This document shows positions 55,928 to 64,000 of a DNA stretch of 64,000 nucleotides, piece by piece (positions within the stretch are counted from its first letter, which is position 1; every line of letters starts with the position of its first letter). Made by a program: the position numbers and the translations under genes. The notes under the pieces are model-generated. The model saw only the letters and a list, made by a program, of their open reading frames with translations, was not told the DNA's origin and ran no database searches. The stretch covers positions 62,001-126,000 of the forward strand of contig NW_020653767.1 in NCBI RefSeq assembly GCF_003589595.1, in the 5' to 3' direction. The DNA comes from Hyposmocoma kahamanoa (Eukaryota > Arthropoda > Insecta > Lepidoptera > Cosmopterigidae).

Positions 55928-56115
55928 GTAGCAGTAGAGCACCTCGTCAAAGAGTTCGTCTAGGGAAATACTGCCACTTTACATGATTCTGTCGCCGAGC
56001 AGTAATCGCAAAGATGTTATGGGCACTGCCACTGCACCCGTCACCGTGACACATAAGTTGACAAGCCCCGTGTGCCTGTAATTTCACTAGCGCCCTTCAC
56101 GTTCTAAACCAGAGC
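55928..56115. repeat. Chimeric R1: plus-strand front joined to minus-strand half
   Basis: 55928-56007 carries the plus-strand front (GTAGCAGTAGAGCACCTCGTC, TCTGTCGCCGAGCAGTAAT). From about 56008 the minus-strand order follows (CGCAAAGATGTTATGGGCACTG, ATAAGTTGACAAGCCCCGTG, TAATTTCACTAGCGCCC). Confidence 0.6.
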
Positions 56116-57594
56116 GCAATAAAAGAAATGTATTCACTATGTAGGAAGTATGTAAAGGAAAATAAAATGAAATTGTGTTGTTGTCCGCCCAGTAGATCTT
56201 GTAAGTCGTAAAATACATGAAACAAATAAAGTAGATAGAGATATATATTAGTAGAAATAGGCTTGTATGTCCCACCGGCAAAAGTATGAATGAGGATGGA
56301 TGATAGAAAGAATCAGTATGAGGCATAAAAGTGCGAGAGGCATAAATGACACAACTGGTGAGAAAGAGGCAGAATAATAAAAAAAAATGTAACTGGTCCG
56401 AAGGCAAATTTTACACTGAAGATTTGATTAGACAGCTACCTGCGTACTAGCTTTTTAAGGTTTTAAATGACAATAGTTATTTGTTATTCGAAGTTGGAGG
56501 CTGCAAAGTTGTTGTTGGCCGCGAGTGCTTGTATTGAAACATGAGCATGCGAAGAAAGCGAAGATTATGAGTGTAGCGACGGTTTCAAGCCACGAGACGC
56601 AAAACAACTTTGCTGCCGAGCGAAACGCACAACTTTTGGTAGATGGAAGAAAAACAGTTGAATTATAAAACTTTTATTAATTAAAAGAAAAAGTTTGTCT
56701 TCAGATGCGTTCTGAATGTACACCTCAGCAATTTTTATTCTTACTTGTACTTTCATCTTGTGTGATTAAGTGATTATTGAAATTATTTTAGTTCTTCGAC
56801 GAAATAAAATAGTTTAATAAACACAATTAGTTATCATTGTCAATAATGAGAATAAAATATACCAACGGATTTATGTTACATTAATAAGTACCTAATGTAC
56901 GACAAATCGGTTAGTTAAACGTGCCATTATCTTTTTTTTTTTCATGCAAAGAAAAGTTAGGTGCACCACATTCCATCGTCAAGTTCGATTTTCAAAAACC
57001 TTTTCCACGCTAGGGTGCAAAAAACGCTTTTGCGCACAGATTTCTAATGCCTGAAAGAAAGCCTTTCCGAGCCAGTGAGTTGAATACTTAGTCTGTTTCC
57101 AAAGAGCTACCCCTAGCTAAGAGTGTAATCACTGAGACGATTTCAAGTATAATTTGCTTACCTATTCAGTAAAGATATTTTAGAATTTGTTTTTCGTTGC
57201 GAATCTTGTCGTTTACGATCGGCAAGAGTTTAAAGTGTAGCTTTTGTGTGGCAGGCAGCGGATGTGTTAATAGCGAATATGCTTTTGATCGTCGAAAAGG
57301 TTAAATACTTGTTATATATTGGTGATATAAAGCACAGCACTATCCTAATAACGCAGTGCGAGCGCGAGAGCGCACGCGCATCCGTATTTAGCGACAGCCA
57401 AAGGATGTCCTGCCTCCGGCTCTACATAAATACTTCCATTTGCATACATGTACCTATGCACCTAATCAGTTTGCTGTATGGGTACGAGAGCGCGCCATTG
57501 GTTGACTCATTTTGTTGCTATGTCAACTGAGACTCGGCGACACTCGTCAACAGATAAGGGCCGTGTGGCACTTACGTCCAGCTGTGCATGAACA

Positions 57595-57890
57595 CATTTT
57601 TAACTGACTTCAAAAAAGGTTCTCCATGCAACTGTATTTTTATTATTTTTTTCTGTGTACATATTACGCAATTACTCCGATATAATTTGCGAACCTATTT
57701 CGATTATTCTTTTTTTTGTCGAAAAACGGGGTACCTCAATAGTAGTCGTATTTAGAATATCATAATATATACAAATCTAAGGGTGGCGAATAAGGGGATG
57801 ATTCCGGATTATTTAATTTCGCTCGCTTTCCATTAACCGATTTAATAAAAAAATACGTGACATGGAACTCCAATGAAAAAAAATGTTACC
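57595..57890 (-). repeat. AAATCGGTTAA repeat family copy
   Basis: TTTTTAACTGACTTCAAAAAAGG, CGCAATTACTCCGATATAAT, GGGTGGCGAATAAGGGGATG and CCATTAACCGATTTAATAAA correspond in reverse order to the plus-strand copies. Confidence 0.65.
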
Positions 57891-58460
57891 ATGGCCTGGA
57901 GCTGATCTGATGATGGAAATGGCCAACAGATGAGAGGAACTCCTCAACGGTGTACAGCAGCTACCTAGCTAGCTGGTATTTGGACTCGTGTGATCTCCGT
58001 TTTGGCGACATTTCTATCTGCGTTTCAATTTTGTCGTTAAGACCGCGGTTGAGCGGCTACGAATACTGCGAAGGTCGATAATGACAATTTTGAAGTCGAT
58101 GTTTTCGTTGAGAAATAGTTAGTTCACGATTCGTAAACATTTTAACCTGTTGTAAGTGAGCCTTCCACGGTCACCAAGTGTGAACTAAAGGCCCGAAACC
58201 TATGGCCAGCAGTGAGACGGCTGGTGATACTTGACTTTATGATAGCTGTATGAATTAAATGATAATGTTTATTGGCCGCTTAATTGGTCCATAGCGGGCG
58301 GTTTAAAACGACCGATCGAATTAATTAGTCGACTGTGTGAGCCGGCGCCGGCGCCGGCGGTCGCAGCTCGTTGTCGAATTTATCAGTAGTCAGCTATGTG
58401 TGTTGGTGCCATTTCTCATAACCACGTTATTTAATTGATTGTTGTCTCTGCACTTCACAG

Positions 58461-58687
58461 TGACGGCAGCAGTGCTGGCAGCCCGAAGGAAGCGTGCGTG
58501 GCGGCGTCTCCGCCCCCCGCGGCACCGGCGCACGCGCCGCACCCGCCCCACCACCCGCCACACGCCCCGCACGGTGTGCACCCGCACCCGCACCCGCACG
58601 CCGTGCACGGGCACCCGCCGCCCGCCAAAAGAGACCACCACCACCATCTTCGGCATCACCACCATGACACCCGGCGTCCTTCGCTCG
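58461..58687 (+). CDS. Gene 2, exon 2 (His/Pro-rich)
   Basis: It begins after CACTTCACAG; its first base completes the codon left by exon 1 (AG+T = Ser), giving S-DGSSAGSPKEACVAAS. It then runs through alternating His-Pro and Ala-Pro (PHPHPHAVHGHPPP), a basic KRD, eight histidines in two clusters, and DTRRPSL. The donor G|GTCAGT sits at 58688 and one base is left over. Codon third positions are almost all G/C, which explains the long open frames on the other strand. Such low-complexity His/Pro tracts are common in nuclear regulators and in RNF-type ligases. Confidence 0.7.
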
Positions 58688-59609
58688 GTCAGTACCAAAT
58701 CACTTACTTTTGTATGTCGAATTACGAACCCTTCGAGCCCATGAGGGTTCGAAGGACATTTGTCTGCTGTGGTGATAAAATCAACCTTCGTTTCAAATAG
58801 ACGCCTACACCTTGGGGGAATTTAGGAGCGTGTTAGGGGTGGAACGCACAGTCACAATGCAGAGTAAAGAACATCGCCTTTGAAGTCTCGCGAAGTGCCA
58901 CTTGTGTCTAGACATTGCGTCATGTTGCAGGGTTGTCACCGTGTGTGTCTTTTTAAACATGTCAGTCCATGTCCATATTGGGAATAATAAAAAAAGATGT
59001 TGATATGGGGTTTTGTCACAAGCCGTTTTATGTTAATCGTGGTACACATCGTATTATCTTTATTTTTGTCTAAATTATACAGATTTTGTATATGTTCCCA
59101 TTTAACGGTTTTGTTCTCAAATTCATAATTATTATTTAACAAACACATTTTATTAAATGAGTAACATCAAAGATGTATTTTTTTGTCATCAATAACAAAA
59201 ATACATATTTTCTTCGAAATTTTCGAAAAATTCGAAATGAATTTGAATAGTAAACTGATGAAATTTAAGGTTTCTATGTAGTCCAGATGATTTATTTATT
59301 TTTGGAAGATTTACAGCAAATGTTTTAACAATAAATATATTTTAAGTAGTAATTTTAATTAATTTTATGATGATATGCAGTCTCGAACAGTACATGTAGT
59401 ATGTACCATTCTCCAACAAATCGCTTCAATGCTCCCACGAAATATTGAACTTAAATGCGTCAACCCTGAATGTTACGTCCCGAACGGTTGTATGACTCCT
59501 CCCTCGCCCCGCACACCCCGCACGATTGTTCTGTTGGACGACTGTAGGAATTATTATTGGTTAGACTGTGCTTATAGCGAGTTGACGTGAGCCGTCTTGT
59601 GTGCCGCAG
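58688..59609 (+). other. Gene 2 intron 2
   Basis: It runs from GTCAGTACC to GTGCCGCAG. AT-rich in the middle (59000-59400), which contrasts sharply with the flanking exons. No gene inside. Confidence 0.6.
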
Positions 59610-59705
59610 GCGGCGCGGGCGCGGGGGCGAGCGGCGCCAGCGGCGGGCCGGCGCCGCGCAGGCCCGAGCGCCGCGCCGCGCCGCCGCCGGACCGCCGGCG
59701 CGCAG
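59610..59705 (+). CDS. Gene 2, exon 3 (Gly/Ala- then Arg/Pro-rich)
   Basis: After GTGCCGCAG, two bases complete the Gly codon carried from exon 2. It encodes GAGAGASGASGGPAPRRPER and then a Pro/Arg-rich end. The donor is CGCAG|GTGGGT (59706), phase 1. About 85-90% G+C. Disordered linker; no domain. Confidence 0.65.
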
Positions 59706-59842
59706 GTGGGTCTGAACCACGTCCGTCAATTTGACGCGCACCTCGGCGGCTCCTAAGAAAGCAATGCCGATCGACAGAAACCTCTCTCGGTCTTGTATCC
59801 GATTGAACTGGAATCCGTGTTCAACGTGTCGCTTTGTTGCAG

Positions 59843-59925
59843 AGCTGCGCGTGAGTCCCGGCGCGGGCGCGGGGCCGTCGGCCGAGCCGCCGCACTACAA
59901 CCACCCGCCGCCGCACCACCATCTT
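59843..59925 (+). CDS. Gene 2, exon 4
   Basis: It is bounded by TTGTTGCAG and CTT|GTAAGT, the strongest donor in the gene. Phases match on both sides (enters 1, leaves 0). It encodes ELRVSPGAGAGPSAEPPHYN and then HPPPHHHL. Confidence 0.7.
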
Positions 59926-60213
59926 GTAAGTAGCCATTGGGCATTTGCGTTGCGCCTTACTATGAGAAACAATGTAAAAGAAACTACTTGTATTGAATCG
60001 TGCCATCGCCAACGTTCCATTGAACTAAATGAAACGAGTGAACTGCAATTGGATGCGCCGGAACTTGTGATTTTAGCTCACTCTTAGTACGACGGTACGG
60101 GCTTAAGACCTCGGGTGCACGAGTCGTTTCGAGAATCTGATAACATTGTGGGCTTCCAATTAGGCATGAAACGTGTTAAACCTGTTCGAACACGGAGTGC
60201 TTTGCGATTGCAG

Positions 60214-60349
60214 GACACGAATCCGCTGGAGGGCGCGGCGGAGTCGATGGGCAGCGGCGCCGCCGGCTCCTCGGACGGAGAGCTCAGCTCGAAGGCGGGC
60301 GACAGCCCCTCACGAAAGCGGCGGAGGATCTCGAGGCATTTGAGCTCAG
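60214..60349 (+). CDS. Gene 2, exon 5 (basic Ser-Pro patch)
   Basis: It starts in phase 0 after GCGATTGCAG with DTNPLEGAAESMGSGAAGSS. Then it has DGELSSKAGDSPSRKRRRIS and RHLSSG, with donor AG|GTAAAC at 60350. SPSRKRRR is a plausible nuclear localisation signal beside a Ser-Pro phosphosite. It resembles the SPSPKRQR-type segment I associate with human RNF38/RNF44, the main reason for the tentative family guess. Confidence 0.75.
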
Positions 60350-60430
60350 GTAAACGATGGACCGTCTCGTATAGCGATCGCAGCTGTCGCACGGCATCGC
60401 ACCGATCGTTCTCTCGCTGAATGTTTCCAG

Positions 60431-60500
60431 GCGAAAGCGGCGTGTCGGTGGCGGCGCCGGCGGCCGAGCGGCGCACGCCGCGGCACCACTACCAGCCGCC
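60431..60500 (+). CDS. Gene 2, exon 6
   Basis: A 70-nt exon between TGTTTCCAG and GCC|GTGAGT, after an 81-nt intron. It encodes GESGVSVAAPAAERRTPRHH and YQP, leaving two bases (CC) for the next exon. Mostly disordered, basic near the end. Confidence 0.7.
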
Positions 60501-60613
60501 GTGAGTGTCCGATGCGGCACTAGTCGACTCTGCTGGTGTTTCGGAAGAATAAAGATTTTTCATAAATTAATATGTTGCATGCGTTTAAGTGCCAATGTTT
60601 CCGTGTCGCGCAG

Positions 60614-60755
60614 CCGGCGGATGCGGTACGTGGGGTCCGGCGGCGGCGTGTGGCACGACCCCCCCGCGATGGCGCACCCGCACCCCGCGCACGCGCCGCA
60701 CCCCGCGCACGTTCAGCACCCGCACCACACGCCCGTGCTGCTGGGCATCAACCAG
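60614..60755 (+). CDS. Gene 2, exon 7
   Basis: It starts after GTCGCGCAG; CC+C gives Pro, then RRMRYVGSGGGVWHDPPAMA, HPHPAHAPHPAHVQHPHH and TPVLLGINQ. The donor is CAG|GTAAAG. TPVLLGINQ is the least repetitive, most conserved-looking segment and may be a short functional strand. Confidence 0.75.
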
Positions 60756-60837
60756 GTAAAGACCAATGGAGGCCAAGTGGAGGCTCGCCGGCGAGGGCCG
60801 AGCGGACCGGTGAGAGTTGACCCGTGTTCGACCGCAG

Positions 60838-60933
60838 ATGTCGCTGCGCGACGCGCGTCTGTCGGCGCTGGGCGGCGGCGTGGGCTGGGCGCACGCGCAC
60901 GCGCACGCGCGCGACCACGCGCAGCGCACGCAG
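60838..60933 (+). CDS. Gene 2, exon 8
   Basis: It is 32 codons in phase 0 at both ends, between GACCGCAG and CAG|GTACGC. It reads MSLRDARLSALGGGVGWAHA then HAHARDHAQRTQ. Since it is symmetric (0-0), it could be skipped without a frameshift. The internal ATG at the exon start is not a likely start codon. Confidence 0.7.
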
Positions 60934-61730
60934 GTACGCCCGCCGGCCGTCGGCGTGTCCGACGCGGTCGGCAGTTAGACCTTCCACATTCGCGTGGGTC
61001 TGCGTCCGACGTCGCCGGTTGTTATTAGTCATTTTACAAATACGACTTTTACGGAAACGTTCGAGTTTACCATTTTCGGTTTGAAGATCAATCAAGAGAG
61101 TTCTTTCATTTGTCGCGAAATATTTGACAAAATATTTTGTGTACAAAAATCTAGTTCATTAAGTACTTCCGTTGTCCGAGTCAGGTCGAAGGGGGTAAGT
61201 GCGCACCGTGGCATTTGGGGTGGCTCAGGTCTTCAAATGATATTTTATGTCCTTTCAATGTCACTTTTGAAAGACAAGGTGCCCGCTTACCCCTTACTCC
61301 GTTCGTGAAAAACCGTTAGGGTTGTAGTAAATGGACACGCGTTCAGTAGGAAACACTCTAAAGTAAGCCTAAGCCGAGGGCCACGAACGGGAACGAGAAC
61401 ACACACCGAAGAAAAAACAAATACCAATACAAGGATTGACCGAAATCGTACACTCGAGTACATCACCGGCCGATTGAAGAAATCGCCGTTAGGGAGCGTA
61501 AATAACACGCAATGGACTCTGTGGAATTGTTCAACCCAACGAACAGAGTCGATCGCGGCTTGTAGAAGCGTCTGGGCATAGCATATAAGGAAGTGAGGCA
61601 CTAGTCGTAAGGAACATCGAGTCTGTAATTGTGGACCGCGGAGCGACGCCCGGCCGACCGCGCCGAAGGGTCGTTCCCTGGCACGAGTCGATGAGGTCCC
61701 CGGGACCAGCTGACGCTCGGGTGCCGACAG
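60934..61730 (+). other. Gene 2 intron 8
   Basis: 797 nt from GTACGCCCG to GTGCCGACAG. AT-rich core around 61010-61330. The open frames on either strand here are not supported. Confidence 0.6.
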
Positions 61731-61832
61731 GCGGTGGGCGCGGTGGGCGCGGTGGGCGCCACCGAGGCGCTGTGGGGCGCCGTGCTGCCGCACCCCGCAC
61801 ACCCCGCGCACCCGCCGCTGCACCGCTACCAG
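61731..61832 (+). CDS. Gene 2, exon 9 (last one seen)
   Basis: It is 34 codons, phase 0-0, between GTGCCGACAG and CAG|GTACCG. It encodes three tandem AVG-type units (AVGAVGAVGATEALW), then GAVLPHPAHPAHPPLHRYQ. No stop codon or terminal domain is present, so the gene continues beyond the window. A RING finger, if present, must lie further downstream. Confidence 0.7.
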
Positions 61833-64000
61833 GTACCGCTGGACGGGCGAGGAGGCCGCTTGGCGCTGCGAGGCTCGCGGGTGGTCGCCGCTGCACCCCG
61901 ACTGCACCGATGGTGGCCGAGCACAATGCCCGGACCAATTTCCGATGGAGTCCCGAACGGTGGCGAATTGTCGTTTCGCGGCTGCAGACCGCGTCGTTGG
62001 CTGCAAGAGGGCCCGCTGTGTTTACTTCGCCACTGTCGGTGCAGTCCAGGGGCGGAAAGTTTACGTCGCATTGGGTTTCGTGCATTGGGTGTTGTGCGCT
62101 TGTCGCAGCCGCGACAGTCGAGTCGAGGTGTCTTAACACGATCACGCTTCATTACTGGCACGCCAGCGCATGCCGCGACAAATTGGCCGGTAGATTAGAA
62201 CCTTGGATTTGTCCTGTCGACGCTGTCGGCGCGCTGTCATTTGATCTCTCATCCTGTCTCATATAGCGCGAGACGAGTCCCTCCGGCACTCGACGGCGAG
62301 GTCCCACGGCGCGGGCGCACCGCGTCCTTTTGCGATATTGAGGCCCGTGTTAATATTAATATCTTCGTCATTTGATAGTTGTTACAATTTCCGCTTCTTA
62401 ATAAACGTCAAACACAGCGCATGAACTCAAGTGGAGGGTCTAGGCCACTTGAGAGTAAATCACCCAAGATGCCGAAGATCAAGTCTATTCATGCACGAGA
62501 GCTTGAGCGGCTGCTGTTTATTAATGCGGGCCTTGAATTGGCCAGGGTCCCGGCGTGGGACCTTCCCTTTGAGAGTCGCCGACCCCCATTTAGATGACGC
62601 CTTGGTTCAGCTCCACACTGACTTGTCGTAAGCATCAGAGCTAGTTAAGTTGCGGAGAGATGTGCGGTCACCCCGAAGAGTCGCTTCTTAATTGGCATGG
62701 GCGCATGGAGGCGTGTCGTGTGTAAACGCTGATGCCGAGCATGTACTTACTAACACTGTCGTTCCGCCTGGAAGTGCCCTTATCCCTGCTTAGTCATTAG
62801 TTGCTCTCTTGTATTTTTCATTTTCAGATCTTGTATTGTCTGTCAAACCGTTGCGATAGTTTCCTTCAGCCGTAAAGCTTGACTTTGGGTTGCCGAAGCA
62901 CCAGGTGATCCTTTGATGATCTCGTGGCAATCGAGCGAGCAATAGAACATATTACTGGGCTGAATTGCTGTTTCTCGCTCACATCCCGTTTTGTTGATTC
63001 GCAAAATACCTCTCGCTTTTGTGCCCATTCTCGAGCTACATTTGCGATATTTCTCGCCCGTGCTATCGTTGTCGGAAGAACTAAATGTCGCTCTTTAGCC
63101 GAGGCATTCCTAAGTGCTTCTGTACACGACGACGGGTGTGACGCCGCTTTACGTTCCTTCGTCTAGTTGCAACGACTAGTCCGCAACCGATTTGTGTGTC
63201 CTGTAGAGCTTGTAACAACACGCTTCGCGAGCACACCTACGTGTTTGCAATTATAATTATTGTAACTAATGTATCGGAATGCGTCTTGAATATTTGTATC
63301 GTAGCTAAGAGCCAGCGTAGACAGAGCGGAATTACGTAGAACCGAATACCGGTTTCCGACGCTCGGTCTGAGTCGGCCCTTAGGCACTGTCACAAAAAAG
63401 ATAATGTTTTTTAACTTACACCTTCGTGCAGTTTCCAAAAGATGTACGACTTTTTATATTATGTACCTATTTTCAAAATGCCTGTTCGAATGTTTTCCAG
63501 CTCTGATTGTTGTCTAGTCCCTTCTTGTCTCCCGGTGTTTGTTCGAGCCGCGACATTACCGCACGCCAATTTGTACCAAGCTGACTACCCAGGCTTCCAG
63601 GTAGATCGCACACGACACCTCAGTCCGTCGGAGTGATGTATTTAATTGCGTTAAACTTTCAAAGTACGCGTGTCGTCTGCGATCCACCTTTCAGTTATTA
63701 ACTAAAACGTCGATTCTGGCAGTTTCGTTCTCTTCACTAGAACTAATTGTTTTAACCTATTTAGTTTAAGAATGAGATACGCTATTTTTAGACAAATTCA
63801 CGTTTAGTTTAAAAATAATAATTGAAGCTGACTGCACCGGTGTTATACATGGAGTGGAACAACAGATAATAGTAATAAATTTAATTTATTATTACTAATA
63901 ATAATACTGCGAGCAGAGAACGGCCACACTTTGGCTGGCGATTATTGTCGCGAATTCAAGTTTTTCATCGTGAGTTGAAACACGGCGGGAAATTCTTGTT
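61833..64000 (+). other. Downstream of exon 9: probably intron of gene 2
   Basis: It starts with a GTACCG donor. No further exon fits: candidate acceptors (for example ATTTTCAG ending at 62827 and TTTTCCAG ending at about 63501) meet stops within 15 codons in the required phase 0. GC-rich until about 62300, then neutral to AT-rich. Nothing else is recognised. Confidence 0.5.

Larger units (their letters stand above)
24772..58460 (+). other. Gene 2 intron 1 (about 33.7 kb)
   Basis: It runs from the donor GTACTATTT at 24772 to the acceptor CACTTCACAG ending at 58460. It holds SINEs, LINE stubs, at least ten R1 repeats, foldback elements and several GTGACGTCAC palindromes. No convincing extra exon was seen inside: no frame is bounded by matching splice sites with protein-like sequence. 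Stretches not listed separately (for example 26140-28280, 28900-30170, 33140-34220, 36000-37070, 40260-42560, 44150-45060, 56120-57590) show nothing I can name. Confidence 0.6.

Noticed and set aside
61287..62266. Long open frames on both strands (up to 239 codons) around exon 9
   Set aside because: They arise from the very GC-rich sequence of exon 9 and its flanks, where AT-rich stop codons are rare. They run across the splice-bounded exon and have no domain pattern.
1..64000. CRISPR array or bacterial-type operon
   Set aside because: No regularly spaced short repeats with unique spacers, no Shine-Dalgarno-linked genes. All features are eukaryotic.

Overview
The window looks like nuclear DNA of a lepidopteran insect (moth or butterfly). 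It is AT-rich and intron-rich, with GT/AG splice sites, and it is crowded with CR1/jockey-like and RTE-like LINE pieces, tRNA-derived SINEs with Pol III B boxes, inverted-repeat foldback elements and several unnamed dispersed repeats. I see no bacterial operons, rRNA, true tRNA genes or CRISPR. The lepidopteran placement is an inference from the style of repeats and proteins. There is one 10-base assembly gap (55519-55528).

Only two host genes are well supported, both on the + strand. Gene 1 (6250-11893) encodes an uncharacterised insect protein that I place, from memory of the family, in the DUF4781 group. Its coding sequence is in pieces. A 173-codon reading frame ends at two in-frame stops that bound an 18-bp perfect palindrome. 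A 437-codon frame in the same phase follows. A phase-compatible intron (8080-8732) leads to an exon starting at 8733, and a 5'-truncated LINE (about 8889-11044, opposite strand) then splits that exon. The C-terminal part resumes to a stop at 11891-11893. The protein joins a hydrophobic glycine/alanine-rich segment to a C-terminal module that loosely resembles bacterial toxin nuclease domains.

Gene 2 starts at 24677 and runs past the window end. Nine coding exons can be chained with matching phases (24677-24771, 58461-58687, 59610-59705, 59843-59925, 60214-60349, 60431-60500, 60614-60755, 60838-60933, 61731-61832), giving 349 codons so far. It is rich in His, Pro, Gly and Ala, carries a basic Ser-Pro/Arg-Lys patch, and may be a RING-type E3 ligase of the RNF38/RNF44 kind whose RING would lie in later exons. 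That identification is tentative. Intron 1 is about 33.7 kb and holds most of the repeats, a 580-bp palindromic element able to form a long hairpin RNA, and five copies of the 10-bp palindrome GTGACGTCAC, some beside NRF1-like or TATA-like sites.

Layout: 1-6248, repeats and MITE-like elements; 6250-11893, gene 1 with its LINE; 11.9-23.5 kb, LINE graveyard, a CTCF-like motif at 17.7 kb, and an intact ORF1-like gene (22098-23252) inside a 2-kb inverted-repeat element; 23.5-24.7 kb, presumed 5' region of gene 2; 24.8-58.5 kb, intron 1; 58.5-61.8 kb, compact GC-rich exons 2-9; 61.8-64 kb, downstream intron or unassigned sequence.
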